A stretch of DNA of 38,628 bases, from contig JANJXC010000025.1 in NCBI GenBank assembly GCA_024709225.1, forward strand, positions 1-38,628. Direction: 5' to 3'. The notes beneath the pieces are model-generated. The model searched no databases, was not told the origin of the DNA, and worked only from the letters and a program-made list of their open reading frames with translations. Made by a program: the position numbers and the translations under genes. Within the stretch, counting starts at the first letter, position 1. The number at the start of each line of letters is the position of its first letter. The DNA is from Gammaproteobacteria bacterium. Lineage in GTDB: Bacteria > Pseudomonadota > Gammaproteobacteria > Thiohalomonadales > Thiohalomonadaceae. This document shows, piece by piece, positions 16,246-26,084 of the stretch.

Positions 16246-19200
16246 GCACGCCCCGTACGCACGGCGGTCTCGCCGCCTGGTCCATTCACCATCCGATCGG
16301 CGTCATCATGCTGGCCCTGACGGTGGTGGTGCTGGGCCTCTTCGCGCTCGGCCGCCTCGCCGTCGATCTCCTGCCGCAAATCATCTATCCGGAGATCCAG
16401 GTGCGTGTGCTCGACCCTGGCGTACCGGCCAACATCATGGAGGACCGCATCACCCGCCAGCTGGAAGAGCAGCTGGCCATCACCGAAGACGTCATCGGCG
16501 TGCAGTCACGTACCAATGAAGGCAGCAGCTCTGTGGAGCTGATGTTCGAGTACGGCAAGGACATCGACATTGCGCTGCGCGACGCCAGTACGCGGCTGGA
16601 TCGTGCCAAGCGCTTCCTGCCCACAACCATCGACCCACCCATCATCTTCAAGCGTGATCCCTCACAGATTCCGGTGGCTGAGTTCATCATCAGCTCTACC
16701 ACCCTCGATCCGGTCAAGCTGCGCGACTGGGTCGATTACGACTTTGCCAAGCAGTTCATCAACATTCCTGGTGTAGCTGCCGTGGAAGTAGGCGGCGGCC
16801 TGGTGCGTGAAATTCAGCTCCTGCCGGATCAGGAGCGTCTTGCGGCCAGTGGTCTCAGCCTGAATGACGTTATCGATATGCTGCAACGCGGCAACGTGGA
16901 GCTGCCGGCCGGCCGCATAACCATGGAACGGCGAGAGATCGGCGGACGCACGGCAGCGCGTTTCCAGAACGTGGCGGAAATCGCCGCGTTGCCCCTGCGC
17001 CTCAAGGACGGAACCACCATCCGCCTCGACGAGGTCATGCAGGTGCTGGACACCCACGCCGACGAGCGCATCAAGGTGCGCCTCAACGGCACGCCCGGCG
17101 TGAAGATCGCCATTCAGAAGCAACCGACGGCCAATACCGTTGCCGTGGTCGATGCCGTGAGGGAACGCATGGCCTGGCTGCAGCAGAACAAGCTGCTGTT
17201 GCAGGATGCCGAAATCTTCAATGTCGACGACCAATCCATCTATGTGCGCAATGCCCTCAACAGCGCCACCCAGGCCGCACTGTCCGGCACGCTGCTGGCC
17301 ATGGCGGTGGTGTACCTGTTCCTCGGCAACCTGCGCCGCACCCTGATCATCGGCAGCGCCATACCGCTCGCCATCATGGTCACCTTCGCGCTGATGGGAC
17401 TGGGCGATCTCACCTTCAACATGATGACCCTGGGCGGCCTGGCGCTCGGTGTCGGCATGCTGGTGGACAATACCATCGTGATGCTGGAGAACATCCAGCG
17501 CCACCAGCGCGACGGTGAAGCGCCGGTGGAGGCAGGCACCCATGCCGCCAGCGAGATCTACGGCGCCATCGTCGCCTCCACCTCCACCAACCTGGCTGCC
17601 GTGCTGCCCTTTCTGTTCATCAGCGGACTGGTCGGCCTGCTGTTCCGCGAACTCATCTTCACCATCTCCGCCGCCATCCTCGCCTCCATGGTGGTGGCGC
17701 TGACGCTGGTCCCCGCCCTGGCGGTGCAGGTGCGCAACGTCGACAGCGGGCGTCTGCGTCTTGTCGTCGACGGCTTCATCCACCAGTTGCAGGGAGGCTA
17801 CGCCGCCGTGGTCGCCTGGCTGCTCGATCGGCTGTGGGCACAGGTTATGCTGATCGGGGCGCTGCTGGCGGCGCTGGCGCTCACCCTGCCCGTATTCGGC
17901 GGGCCGCAGGAATTTCTGCCCAGCATGGACGACGGTCAGATCCAGGTCTATCTCACCGCCGACCCGGGTGTTTCCGTCGCGGAAATGGACCGCAGCGCCC
18001 ATCGCCTGGAAGAGCTGTTTCGCCGTCAACCGGAAGTGGTCAGCGCCTTTGCCACCATCGGCGGCTTCATCTTTGGCCGTACCCAGCGCGAATCCAGCAA
18101 CAGCGGTTCCATCATGATCCAGCTGGTGCCACGCAGTCAGCGGGCCATCAGCAGCAATGACTGGATTGCGCGCATGCAGAAGGCAGTGGCGCAGGAAGAA
18201 CTGGCCGGAGTGCGGGTACGCATGCGCAGCCGTGGCATTCGCGGTATCCGCATCGGCAGTGGCGACGATGATCTCAGCCTCCGTATCCAGGGCACCGATC
18301 TGACCATGCTGGCCCAACTGGCCGACGATGTTGTCGGCCACCTGAAAAACATTCCCGGCCTCAGCAACGTGATGCACTCGGCGGAGGAACAGCGCCAGGA
18401 ATTGGCGATCACCCTCGACCGGCAGCGCACCGCCGCACTGGGCCTTGATGCCGAAGAGGTCGGTCGTACGTTACGGCGCGCGCTGGACGGCGAGATCGTC
18501 ACCGACTTCATCGAACGCGATCGCAGCATCGACGTGCGGCTGCGCCTACCCCGGCGCGAGGTCGACACCCCGCGTGCGCTGGAAGAGCTGGTGCTGTACA
18601 GCGGTAACGGCCTGCCGCTGCGCCTGGGCGATATCGCCCGTGTCACCCTGGTGGCTACGCCGGCGGAGATACGGCGCGACAACCAGCGCCGTATCGTTGA
18701 AATCAGCGCCACTCTCGTCGGCGGCACGTCACTCAGCGAGGCCTATGAGCGCATTTATCAGGAAATGGCCGGCGTTGTACTGCCGGAAGGTTACACCTGG
18801 TATGACGGCGGTGAGCTGAAGGCGCTTACGGAAGGACGCAATCTGGGTCTGCTGTTGCTGGCCCTCGCCATCTTCCTGGTATTCGTGGTGATGGCGGTGC
18901 AATACGAATCGCTGCGCAATCCGCTGGTGATCCTGCTATCTATTCCGTTTGCCGCGGTGGGCGTGGCGGTCGGCCTGCGGGTGAGTGGCCTGACACTGTC
19001 CATGCCGGTGTGGCTCGGGATGATCATGCTGGCCGGCATCGTGGTGAACAATGCCATCGTGTTGGTGGAGTATGTGGAGATTGCACGCCGCCAAGGCCTG
19101 TCGGTGCGTGAGGCCATCATCACCGCCGCGCGCCTGCGCCTGCGGCCAATCCTCATGACCAGTCTGACCACGGTGGCCGGCATGACGCCACTGGCACTGG

Positions 19201-19337
19201 GACTGGGGGAGGGCTCGGAGATGTTGCAGCCGCTGGCCGTGTCCATCATCTTCGGCCTCACCATCTCGCTGCTGGTCACCCTGCTGCTGATACCGGTGGT
19301 GTACCGCCTGCTACATCGCGCAACGGCTGGCGGCTAG
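16242..19337 (+). CDS. RND efflux permease
   Basis: A 1031-residue inner-membrane pump with the duplicated RND layout: one N-terminal helix, a large periplasmic loop, helices 2–6, helix 7, a second loop, helices 8–12. The TM4 proton site reads GMLVDNTIVMLENIQRH, with Asp-Asn in place of the Asp-Asp of AcrB-type drug pumps. The TM10 site reads AGIVVNNAIVLVEYVE, with no Lys in the AcrB position. This marks the VDN subclass of RND permeases, whose substrates are mostly unknown. Only the adaptor is encoded beside it. It converges on tatC with a 9-bp gap. Confidence 0.9.
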   Translation: MSTPRTHGGLAAWSIHHPIGVIMLALTVVVLGLFALGRLAVDLLPQIIYPEIQVRVLDPGVPANIMEDRITRQLEEQLAITEDVIGVQSRTNEGSSSVELMFEYGKDIDIALRDASTRLDRAKRFLPTTIDPPIIFKRDPSQIPVAEFIISSTTLDPVKLRDWVDYDFAKQFINIPGVAAVEVGGGLVREIQLLPDQERLAASGLSLNDVIDMLQRGNVELPAGRITMERREIGGRTAARFQNVAEIAALPLRLKDGTTIRLDEVMQVLDTHADERIKVRLNGTPGVKIAIQKQPTANTVAVVDAVRERMAWLQQNKLLLQDAEIFNVDDQSIYVRNALNSATQAALSGTLLAMAVVYLFLGNLRRTLIIGSAIPLAIMVTFALMGLGDLTFNMMTLGGLALGVGMLVDNTIVMLENIQRHQRDGEAPVEAGTHAASEIYGAIVASTSTNLAAVLPFLFISGLVGLLFRELIFTISAAILASMVVALTLVPALAVQVRNVDSGRLRLVVDGFIHQLQGGYAAVVAWLLDRLWAQVMLIGALLAALALTLPVFGGPQEFLPSMDDGQIQVYLTADPGVSVAEMDRSAHRLEELFRRQPEVVSAFATIGGFIFGRTQRESSNSGSIMIQLVPRSQRAISSNDWIARMQKAVAQEELAGVRVRMRSRGIRGIRIGSGDDDLSLRIQGTDLTMLAQLADDVVGHLKNIPGLSNVMHSAEEQRQELAITLDRQRTAALGLDAEEVGRTLRRALDGEIVTDFIERDRSIDVRLRLPRREVDTPRALEELVLYSGNGLPLRLGDIARVTLVATPAEIRRDNQRRIVEISATLVGGTSLSEAYERIYQEMAGVVLPEGYTWYDGGELKALTEGRNLGLLLLALAIFLVFVVMAVQYESLRNPLVILLSIPFAAVGVAVGLRVSGLTLSMPVWLGMIMLAGIVVNNAIVLVEYVEIARRQGLSVREAIITAARLRLRPILMTSLTTVAGMTPLALGLGEGSEMLQPLAVSIIFGLTISLLVTLLLIPVVYRLLHRATAGG

Positions 19338-19346
19338 CGGGAGGAC

Positions 19347-20243
19347 CTACTGCTTCGGCTTGTCGCCTTTATCCGTTTCGTCGCTGCTGTTGCCCTGCCA
19401 GACCTCCAGCTCCTGACGCAGCGCTTCCTCATCGTGAATGTAGCGATCGAGGGTTTCGTCCATCTTCTCTTCGCTGTTCAGATCATCTTCTGCGGAGACT
19501 TCGCGCACATAGAAGCGCGAGAAGAACACGCCGATCTCGAACAGGATCCACATCGGCACGGCGAGCAGGGTTTGTGAAAAGATGTCGGGAGGAGTCAGCA
19601 GCATGCCGATCACAAAAGCCCCGACGATGATGTAGGGCCGCTTGGCTATCAGTGCCGCGGGGGTGACCACACCCATCCACACCAGCAGGATGGTGGCGAT
19701 GGGCACCTCGAAGGCCACACCGAAGGCAAAGAACAGCGTAAGCACGAAATCCAGGTATTTATTGATGTCGGTCATCACGGCCACGCCTTCGGGCGCGGCC
19801 GCGGTGAAGAAGCCGAACACCAGCGGGAACACCACGAAATAGGCAAAGGCCATGCCGGCATAAAACAGCAGGGTACTGGACAGCAGCAGGGGCACAATCA
19901 GGCGCCGCTCATGGGCATACAACCCCGGGGCGATGAAGGCCCACATCTGATACAGCAGATAGGGGATGGCAACGAAGATCGCTGTCACCAGGGTCAGCTT
20001 GAGCGGGGTAAGAAATGGCGAGGCCACATCGGTGGCGATCATCGAGCCGCCGGCGGGCAGGTGCGACAATAACGGCTCGGCCAACAGCGCATAGATGTCA
20101 TTGGCGAAGTAGAACAGCGCGAGGAAAACCGCCAATACCACCAGCACGGCGCGCAAGATGCGATCGCGCAGCTCGATCAGGTGGGAAACAAAAGGTTGTT
20201 CCACTTCGGTTGCGTTGCTAGCGCGGCTCTGTTGATCGCTCAT
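19347..20243 (-). CDS. tatC: Sec-independent (Tat) protein translocase TatC
   Basis: A 298-residue membrane protein with the TatC pattern: [20 protein letters not shown] at the N-terminus (signal-peptide recognition), [23 protein letters not shown]-type first-loop residues, and six hydrophobic helices ending near residue 245. A charged tail of about 50 residues ([16 protein letters not shown] onward) makes it longer than the usual 250. TatC forms the receptor for folded twin-arginine substrates with TatB. The start overlaps the tatB stop (ATGA). Confidence 0.95.
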   Translation of the reverse strand: MSDQQSRASNATEVEQPFVSHLIELRDRILRAVLVVLAVFLALFYFANDIYALLAEPLLSHLPAGGSMIATDVASPFLTPLKLTLVTAIFVAIPYLLYQMWAFIAPGLYAHERRLIVPLLLSSTLLFYAGMAFAYFVVFPLVFGFFTAAAPEGVAVMTDINKYLDFVLTLFFAFGVAFEVPIATILLVWMGVVTPAALIAKRPYIIVGAFVIGMLLTPPDIFSQTLLAVPMWILFEIGVFFSRFYVREVSAEDDLNSEEKMDETLDRYIHDEEALRQELEVWQGNSSDETDKGDKPKQ

Positions 20244-20623
20244 GACGGCGGCGTCGCATCCTTGTCCGGCTTGGCGGCCGCAACCGGTGCAGCGGGGGCA
20301 GATTCCGCGGGAGCATCGAGGGAAGACAGCTCAACCGGCTTGTCCACGTTCTGCAAGCCATTCTTGATGTCCTGCAGTGAGGCCTTGGCCTCCTCCATCA
20401 TGTCAAACAGGCCCTCGCTCTTGGTCTGCTCCGTGACGATTCGCTTCAGCTCCTCGGCCTTGATCTCACGGTCGATATCCGCCTTCACGGTACCGACGAA
20501 ATGACGCGCCTTGCCGTACCAAAGTCCCACTGTGCGCGCGACCACGGGCAAGCGCTCGGGCCCCAGTACCAGCAGGGCGACGATGCCGATGACCACCAGC
20601 TCCCAGAAGCCGACGTCAAACAT
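20240..20623 (-). CDS. tatB: Sec-independent protein translocase subunit TatB
   Basis: A 127-residue protein: one N-terminal helix ([20 protein letters not shown]), the hinge [12 protein letters not shown], then a charged amphipathic and coil region and an Ala/Pro-rich tail. The Glu in the helix and the GPERLP motif mark TatB and not TatA. It works with TatC as the substrate receptor. Confidence 0.94.
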   Translation of the reverse strand: MFDVGFWELVVIGIVALLVLGPERLPVVARTVGLWYGKARHFVGTVKADIDREIKAEELKRIVTEQTKSEGLFDMMEEAKASLQDIKNGLQNVDKPVELSSLDAPAESAPAAPVAAAKPDKDATPPS

Positions 20624-20704
20624 GATTTATCCGGTTACGAGTTGCGGGATTCGGCGTACGCGGGTCCACGGGGACATCGTACAGCCTGTCCGGGGAAGCC
20701 GCGC

Positions 20705-20935
20705 TCAGGTTTTGTCTTTCTCGCGGGTAACCTCACCCTCGATGACGCTGCCGTCCTTCTTCTCCTCCAGCTTTTCACCTTGCTGCGCCGCCGACTGTTC
20801 GCCTTCCTTCACCGAGGTGCGGAAATTTTTGATGGCGCTGCCCAGATCGCCGCCGATGTTGCGCAGTTTTTTGGTGCCGAACAGCAGGATGATGATTGCC
20901 AGAACGATAAGCAGTTGCCAGATACTCGGTGCCAT
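20705..20935 (-). CDS. tatA: Sec-independent protein translocase subunit TatA
   Basis: A 76-residue protein with one helix ([16 protein letters not shown]) and the TatA hinge [20 protein letters not shown], then a charged tail. TatA oligomers form the passage for folded proteins. It is the first tat gene after hisE, an order found in many proteobacteria. Confidence 0.95.
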   Translation of the reverse strand: MAPSIWQLLIVLAIIILLFGTKKLRNIGGDLGSAIKNFRTSVKEGEQSAAQQGEKLEEKKDGSVIEGEVTREKDKT

Positions 20936-21024
20936 GATTCAACTCTCCGCCATAGTAATTTTACCGGCAGTACGCGACTGCCGAATGTGTGCAGGCGCCT
21001 CCCTGCCCATGATTTGACCGGTGC

Positions 21025-21342
21025 TTACTTGCTCCGGTTCGCTTTTTCTTCCAGCCCCGACAATCCGAAGCGCCGTTCCAGCTCGTTCAGCACGGCCTGT
21101 GGCTCCAATCCCAGGTGCTTGAGCATCACCATGCAATGGAACCAGAGATCGGCGGTTTCATAGATGACCTGGGCGGGGTCGCCCCCCTTGGCGGCAATCA
21201 CCGTTTCGGTGGCCTCCTCGCCGACCTTCTTCAGAATGCTGTCCAGCCCCTTGGCGTACAGCTTGGCCACATAAGAGCTGTCTGGATCGGCGCCCTTGCG
21301 CTGCTCCAGGATCTCGGACAATTGCTTTAGGATATCGCTCAT
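21025..21342 (-). CDS. hisE: Phosphoribosyl-ATP pyrophosphatase HisE
   Basis: A 105-residue protein from the ATG at 21342, which overlaps the hisI stop (ATGA). It carries [20 protein letters not shown] and [14 protein letters not shown], the metal-binding helices of the MazG-like HisE family. It removes pyrophosphate from PR-ATP in the second step of histidine synthesis. It is separate from hisI here, unlike the fused HisIE of enterics. Confidence 0.95.
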   Translation of the reverse strand: MSDILKQLSEILEQRKGADPDSSYVAKLYAKGLDSILKKVGEEATETVIAAKGGDPAQVIYETADLWFHCMVMLKHLGLEPQAVLNELERRFGLSGLEEKANRSK

Positions 21343-21734
21343 GAGGGTTTGCTGTATATCTGTTGCGGATCCTGCAGTACCGGATCGACGCTCTGCCATT
21401 GTTCGCCGTCGAACACCTTGTAGAAACAGCTGTGCCGGCCGGTATGGCAGGCGATACCGCCCAGTTGTTCGATGGTGAGCAGGATCACGTCGTTGTCGCA
21501 GTCGAGGCGCATCTCCTTGACGCGCTGCACGTTACCGGACTCCTCGCCCTTGCGCCACAGCTTGCCGCGCGAGCGCGACCAGTACACGGCGCGTCCCTCG
21601 CGCGCGGTGAGCGCCAGCGATTCGCGGTTCATCCAGGCGAACATCAGGACGCGGCCGCTGCCTTCTTCCTGGGCGATCACCGGCACCAGCCCGTCCGCGG
21701 TCCATTTGATCGCCTCCAGCCAGGCCTCGCTCAC
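21339..21734 (-). CDS. hisI: Phosphoribosyl-AMP cyclohydrolase HisI
   Basis: A 131-residue protein with [48 protein letters not shown] and the zinc-binding [11 protein letters not shown]. These are full signatures of the cyclohydrolase, which opens the adenine ring of PR-AMP in step three of histidine synthesis. Its start overlaps the hisF stop. Confidence 0.96.
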   Translation of the reverse strand: MSEAWLEAIKWTADGLVPVIAQEEGSGRVLMFAWMNRESLALTAREGRAVYWSRSRGKLWRKGEESGNVQRVKEMRLDCDNDVILLTIEQLGGIACHTGRHSCFYKVFDGEQWQSVDPVLQDPQQIYSKPS

Positions 21735-22504
21735 AGGCGCACCTCGATGCCGGCGGCGGCCATGCGCTGCTTGGCCTGTTCGATGGTGTATTCACAGAAG
21801 TGGAAGATGCTGGCGGCCAGCACCGCATCGGCATGGCCCTGGACGATGCCGTCGACCAGGTGATCCAGGTTGCCCACGCCACCGGAGGCGATCACCGGCA
21901 CGCGCACGGCCTCGGACACTGCGCGCACCAGCGCCAGATCGAAGCCCGACTTGGTGCCGTCGCGGTCCATGCTCGTAAGCAGAATCTCGCCGGCACCGTA
22001 GTCCACCATGCGCCGCGCCCACTCCACGGCATCAATACCGGTCGCCTTGCGCCCACCGTGGGTGAAGATTTCCCAACGTGGCGTCTCGCCGGCGGCACTC
22101 ACACACTTGGCGTCGATGGCGACGACGATGCACTGCGAGCCGAAGCGGTCCGCGGCCTCCTTGACGAACTCCGGGTTGAATACCGCCGCGGTGTTGATAC
22201 CCACTTTATCCGCGCCGGCGTTGAGCATGCGGCGGATGTCGGCGCTGGTGCGGATGCCGCCGCCCACGGTGAGCGGAATGAATACTTCACCGGCAACCTG
22301 CTCCACCACATGCACCATGGTTTCGCGGTTGTCGGACGAGGCCGTGATGTCGAGAAAGGTGATCTCGTCGGCGCCCTGCTGATCGTAGCGGCGTGCGATC
22401 TCCACCGGATCACCGGCATCGCGGATATCCAGGAACTTGACGCCCTTGACGACGCGGCCATTGTCCACGTCGAGGCAGGGGATGATGCGTTTGGCTAGAC
22501 CCAT
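21731..22504 (-). CDS. hisF: Imidazole glycerol phosphate synthase cyclase subunit HisF
   Basis: A 257-residue TIM barrel. It has [20 protein letters not shown] with the catalytic Asp, [35 protein letters not shown], and the second Asp in [12 protein letters not shown]. It forms IGP and AICAR together with the glutaminase HisH encoded upstream. Confidence 0.97.
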   Translation of the reverse strand: MGLAKRIIPCLDVDNGRVVKGVKFLDIRDAGDPVEIARRYDQQGADEITFLDITASSDNRETMVHVVEQVAGEVFIPLTVGGGIRTSADIRRMLNAGADKVGINTAAVFNPEFVKEAADRFGSQCIVVAIDAKCVSAAGETPRWEIFTHGGRKATGIDAVEWARRMVDYGAGEILLTSMDRDGTKSGFDLALVRAVSEAVRVPVIASGGVGNLDHLVDGIVQGHADAVLAASIFHFCEYTIEQAKQRMAAAGIEVRL

Positions 22505-22512
22505 TACTGTAG

Positions 22513-22530
22513 GTCGGACTTTAGTCCGAC
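22513..22530 (-). repeat. REP-like hairpin between hisA and hisF
   Basis: GTCGGACTTTAGTCCGAC is a perfect 8-bp stem with a two-base spacer, preceded by GTAG. The form GTAGGTCGG-x-CTTTAG-x-CCGAC is a dispersed extragenic hairpin known from several gammaproteobacterial genomes (general knowledge). Here it sits in the 35-bp gap between hisA and hisF and may affect processing of the his message. Confidence 0.6.
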
Positions 22531-22539
22531 TCCTTTATC

Positions 22540-23280
22540 TCATTGCGGGCAAAGTTCGTCGGCGAGGCGCTGGCCTTCCGCGAAGTCCAGCGTACCTTCA
22601 TAAATGGCGCGACCGGTGATGGCGCCGGTAATGCCCTCGTCGGCCACGCCGCACAGGGCGCGAATATCATCCAGGTTGGTGATGCCTCCGGATGCAATGA
22701 TGGGGATCGACACGGCCTGCGCCAGTTTCACCGTGGCCTCGACATTGACGCCGGACATCATGCCGTCACGGCCGATATCGGTGTAGATGATGGCCGACAC
22801 GCCGTCCTGTTCGAAATGCTGCGCCAGGTCGATGACGTCGTGCTTGGACAGTTTGGACCAGCCGTCCATCGCCACCTTGCCTTCCTTCGCATCGAGCCCG
22901 ACGATGACATGGCCCGGGAATTCTGCGCACAGGTCGCCGATGAAGCCGGGATGATTCACCGCCTTGGTGCCGATGATCACGTACTGCACACCGGCATCGA
23001 GATAGGCCTGCACCGTATCCTCGTCGCGGATGCCGCCGCCCACCTGGATCGGCAGGTCCGGAAAGGCCGCGGCAATGGCATGCACCACGTCACGATTCAT
23101 CGGCCGCCCCTCGAAGGCGCCGTTCAGATCCACCAGGTGCAGGCGCCGCGCGCCCGCCTCCACCCAGCGCGCCGCCATGGCCACCGGATCGTCGGAGAAC
23201 ACCGTGGAATCCTCCATTCGTCCCTGACGCAGGCGCACGCACTTGCCGTCTTTGAGATCTATGGCGGGTATGAGCAACAT
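22540..23280 (-). CDS. hisA: ProFAR isomerase HisA
   Basis: A 246-residue TIM barrel from the ATG at 23280, which follows an AGAGGAT ribosome site; the frame is open further upstream but that part is not HisA-like. It has [20 protein letters not shown] (catalytic Asp), [19 protein letters not shown] and [19 protein letters not shown] (second Asp), and ends with a [13 protein letters not shown] phosphate site. It performs the Amadori isomerisation of ProFAR to PRFAR. Confidence 0.97.
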   Translation of the reverse strand: MLLIPAIDLKDGKCVRLRQGRMEDSTVFSDDPVAMAARWVEAGARRLHLVDLNGAFEGRPMNRDVVHAIAAAFPDLPIQVGGGIRDEDTVQAYLDAGVQYVIIGTKAVNHPGFIGDLCAEFPGHVIVGLDAKEGKVAMDGWSKLSKHDVIDLAQHFEQDGVSAIIYTDIGRDGMMSGVNVEATVKLAQAVSIPIIASGGITNLDDIRALCGVADEGITGAITGRAIYEGTLDFAEGQRLADELCPQ

Positions 23281-23321
23281 CGATCGATCCTCTTTACTGC
23301 GCATATGGTCGGTTGTGGTTT

Positions 23322-23969
23322 TCAGGCGCCCTGGCCATCCCAACGCAGGAAGTTGGCATACAGCGCGAGGCCTGCGTGCTGGCTTTTTTCCGGGTGAAAC
23401 TGTACGGCAAAGACGTTTTCGCGCGTCACGGCGGCCGTGAAACGGACGCCATAATCGGTGCTGGCCGCGGTCAGGGCGGCATCGGCCGGCTGCACATAAT
23501 AGCTGTGCACGAAGTAGAAGCGGGCGTCCTGGGCAATTCCCTGCCACAACGGATGGGCGCGCTCCTGATGCACCTGATTCCAGCCCATGTGCGGCACCTT
23601 GAGACGATCGCTGTCGGCCGCCATCAGGTTATCGCCGAAATACTCGACCCGGCCGGGCAGTACGCCCAGACATGGGGTGCCGCCATTCTCGGCGCTGAAA
23701 TCCATCAATGCCTGCATGCCGACGCAAACGCCGAGAAAGGGCTTCTCGCGCACCACTTCGTGGATCACGTCGATCACGCCCTGGCGTGCCATCTCGGCCA
23801 TGCAGTCGCGGATGGCGCCGACGCCGGGCAGCACCACACGGTCGGCGGCCCGGATGCGCGCCGGGTCGTGGGTGACGATGACCTGCTGACCATCGGCCAC
23901 ATGCTCCAGCGCCTTGGCCACGGAGTGCAGATTGCCCATGCCGTAGTCGATGACTGCAACGGTGCTCAT
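23322..23969 (-). CDS. hisH: Imidazole glycerol phosphate synthase glutaminase subunit HisH
   Basis: A 215-residue class I glutamine amidotransferase. It has [32 protein letters not shown], the nucleophile in [14 protein letters not shown], and the His and Glu of the triad in [11 protein letters not shown]. It supplies ammonia to HisF. Confidence 0.97.
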   Translation of the reverse strand: MSTVAVIDYGMGNLHSVAKALEHVADGQQVIVTHDPARIRAADRVVLPGVGAIRDCMAEMARQGVIDVIHEVVREKPFLGVCVGMQALMDFSAENGGTPCLGVLPGRVEYFGDNLMAADSDRLKVPHMGWNQVHQERAHPLWQGIAQDARFYFVHSYYVQPADAALTAASTDYGVRFTAAVTRENVFAVQFHPEKSQHAGLALYANFLRWDGQGA

Positions 23970-24012
23970 GATAGTAAGGACGTCCGGCTCGAATCAGATA
24001 GGAAAGTGATGG

Positions 24013-24606
24013 TTACAGGCTGCCCTTGGTGGAGGGGGTAATGCCCTGCATGCGCGGGTCGGCCTCCAGCGCCATGCGCAGGGCACGGCCAAAGGCCTTG
24101 AACACAGTCTCGGCGATGTGGTGCGCATTGCGGCCGCGCAGATTATCGATATGTAGCGTGACCTGGGCGTGATTCACAAAACCCTGGAAGAATTCCAGGA
24201 ACAGGTCGACGTCGAACTCGCCGATGCGGGCGCGCGGAAAGTCCACCTGGAATTCCAGTCCGGGCCGACCGGAAAAATCGACCACCACGCGCGACAGCGC
24301 CTCGTCCAGCGGAACATAGGCGTGGCCGTAGCGGCGGATGCCCTTCTTGTCACCCACGGCGCGGGCGAAGGCCTGTCCCAGGGTGATACCGATATCCTCC
24401 ACCGTGTGGTGGGCATCGATGTGCAGATCGCCACGGGCGCTCACCTGCAGGTCAATCAGGCCGTGACGGGCCACCTGGTCCAACATGTGGTCAAGAAACG
24501 GCACCCCGGTCTCGAAGCGGCCGCTGCCATTGCCGTCGAGATCGATGCTTGCCTCGATCCGGGTCTCCAGGGTCTCCCGCGTGACCGTGGCCCTGCGCTC
24601 GCTCAT
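24013..24606 (-). CDS. hisB: Imidazoleglycerol-phosphate dehydratase HisB (monofunctional)
   Basis: A 197-residue protein with [40 protein letters not shown] and [20 protein letters not shown], the two His/Glu-rich manganese sites of the dehydratase. No phosphatase domain is fused, unlike enteric HisB. A good AAGGAGT ribosome site precedes the start. It is the first gene of the his–tat run and is divergent from fnr. Confidence 0.97.
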   Translation of the reverse strand: MSERRATVTRETLETRIEASIDLDGNGSGRFETGVPFLDHMLDQVARHGLIDLQVSARGDLHIDAHHTVEDIGITLGQAFARAVGDKKGIRRYGHAYVPLDEALSRVVVDFSGRPGLEFQVDFPRARIGEFDVDLFLEFFQGFVNHAQVTLHIDNLRGRNAHHIAETVFKAFGRALRMALEADPRMQGITPSTKGSL

Positions 24607-24732
24607 TGCGACTCCTTAATATAGATATAGCCATGGGGCGGCCTGACCGCCGCCCATAGCATACCGACTTCCGCGCCCGGATAGAATAAAAGCACAACGG
24701 GATCGCACCCTTTAGTTGCAACCACGCGGCAC

Positions 24733-25575
24733 ATGTACGACGATAACCGTCCCGACAGCGATGAAATCGACCCAGGCCGGCCTCCACGGGCGCCGGCCGC
24801 AGACGCGATGCCGCAGACAAAAGCAAGCAATATTATCGAGTTATCTTCAATTCGCGTTGCCTGCAAGGACTGCGGACTGTTCCAGCTGTGCCTCCCGGTA
24901 GGCATCGACGGCGCCGACCTGGAACTGCTGGACAGCATCATCAAGCGCCGCCGCCCCATCAAGCGCGGCGAGCACCTGTTCCAGGTGGGTGATCCGTTCC
25001 AGGCCATTTATGCCGTGCGTTCCGGCTCCATCAAGACCTATGTGCCGACAGAAGACGGCTACGAACAGGTCACCGGCTTTCATCTGCCGGGGGAGCTGGT
25101 GGGGCTGGATGCCATCCACGCCGACATCCATCCCTGCGCCGGCAAGGCGCTGGAAACCACCAGCCTGTGTGAAATTCCCTTCGACCGTCTGGAAGAACTG
25201 TCTGAGCGCATCCCCACCCTGCGCCATCAGCTGCTGAAGATCATGAGTCGCGAGATCCTGCATGAGCAGTCCCTGCTGATGCTGCTGGGTAAGAAAAATG
25301 CCGATGAACGCCTCGCCTCCCTCCTGCTCAGCCTCTCCAGCCGCTACCAGCAGCGCGGATTTTCCGCCACCGAGTTCAACCTGAGCATGTCGCGCAACGA
25401 TATCGGCAACTACCTCGGGCTGGTGGTGGAAACCGTCAGCCGGCTGTTTACCCGCTTTCAGGACGAGGGTCTGCTGACGGTACAACGCAAGCACATCCGT
25501 ATCCTCGCACTGGATCGCCTCCACGCCCTCGCCTGCCAGTCGCGCAGTGGCTCGCCGCCGCCCATTTCCGAGTGA
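24733..25575 (+). CDS. fnr: Oxygen-sensing Fnr/Anr transcriptional regulator
   Basis: A 280-residue Crp/Fnr protein. The [4Fe-4S] ligands are visible as ACKDCGLFQLCLP (C-X2-C-X5-C) plus the Cys in SLCEIPF, as in E. coli FNR. The cyclic-nucleotide-type fold has FHLPGELVGLDAI, a dimer helix follows, and the HTH reads MSRNDIGNYLGLVVETVSRL with the E-x-x-S-R pattern that reads TTGAT half-sites. The start at 24733 gives about 30 extra N-terminal residues compared with E. coli FNR; an internal ATG at 24808 is an alternative, and neither has a clear ribosome site. Its position before an FNR-box-controlled cco operon suggests it activates that operon at low oxygen. Confidence 0.93.
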   Translation: MYDDNRPDSDEIDPGRPPRAPAADAMPQTKASNIIELSSIRVACKDCGLFQLCLPVGIDGADLELLDSIIKRRRPIKRGEHLFQVGDPFQAIYAVRSGSIKTYVPTEDGYEQVTGFHLPGELVGLDAIHADIHPCAGKALETTSLCEIPFDRLEELSERIPTLRHQLLKIMSREILHEQSLLMLLGKKNADERLASLLLSLSSRYQQRGFSATEFNLSMSRNDIGNYLGLVVETVSRLFTRFQDEGLLTVQRKHIRILALDRLHALACQSRSGSPPPISE

Positions 25576-25577
25576 CC

Positions 25578-25597
25578 GGGTGCGCTATTGCGCACCC
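25578..25597 (+). terminator. Stem-loop after fnr, possible weak terminator
   Basis: GGGTGCGC and GCGCACCC form a perfect 8-bp stem with a TATT loop, starting just after the fnr stop codon. No T-run follows, so termination on its own would be weak; it may mark a processed 3' end. Confidence 0.4.
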
Positions 25598-25685
25598 CGC
25601 GGCACCCTCCAAAAAACGCGATAAAAACAGTATGAAATGTACTGTGGGATATCACGCGCCTGCTGCGTGTTAATCACCAGTTTGT

Positions 25686-25728
25686 TTGACAAAAATCAAT
25701 GTTCTGATATCTTCTCTTCGACTATATT
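25686..25728 (+). promoter_or_regulatory. Class II FNR-type promoter of ccoNOQP
   Basis: TTGACAAAAATCAA at 25686–25699 matches the FNR consensus TTGAT-N4-ATCAA at nine of ten positions. A TATATT -10 element lies at 25723–25728. If transcription starts about six bases further on (near 25734), the FNR box is centred at about -41.5, the standard class II activator position. This would give low-oxygen activation of the oxidase operon, with a leader of roughly 350 bases. Confidence 0.8.
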
Positions 25729-25734
25729 TGGTCG

Positions 25735-26084
25735 CTAGTTCCGGTAGCAGGGTTTGGGAACACAGCGATCGGCGCGTCTGGGGGACAAAAGAAATTTATT
25801 GGCCTATCAGGGCGTTGCCGCTTCAGACAGCGCCTCCCGCCAGTCCTCCCGCCTCCCCGCGGAACTGCACAGTCACACCAACCTTCCGGCTCTGCCGACA
25901 TTGCGTCCGGCAGGCGTTGGCTAGGCACAACAACATGGAGTCATGCGGCTGCACACTCCGGATAACAACAGGTTTCGGTTTGTTCATGCATGGGGGTTGT
26001 CAGAGAAATAATCAACAAAGGTTTTTTGGGCGGTAAAAGAGTTGTCTTGGCTTAACCATTGGCTCACACAGAGGAGAGAAACTC
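25735..26084 (+). other. Long untranslated leader of ccoN
   Basis: About 350 bases lie between the predicted transcription start and the ccoN GTG. I see no recognised riboswitch and no convincing gene. A 33-codon frame from 25935 has no ribosome site and is probably chance. A GAGGAGAG ribosome site stands just before ccoN. Confidence 0.5.

Noticed and set aside
17460-17500. Defective proton relay in the RND permease (Asp-Asn instead of Asp-Asp)
   Set aside because: This is a recognised sequence subclass of RND permeases lacking the AcrB Lys as well, so it is not a sign of inactivation.
16662-18377. Long antisense frame inside the RND permease gene
   Set aside because: Low-complexity His/Asp/Gln-rich translation with no motif; shadow of the codon pattern of the permease.
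24633-24657. Imperfect GC-rich hairpin in the hisB–fnr intergenic region as a his attenuator
   Set aside because: No run of His codons, no T-run and no alternative pairing visible; attenuation is not supported.
25935-26036. 33-codon frame with cysteines in the ccoN leader
   Set aside because: No ribosome site before its ATG and a composition unlike a leader peptide; kept only as part of the leader description.
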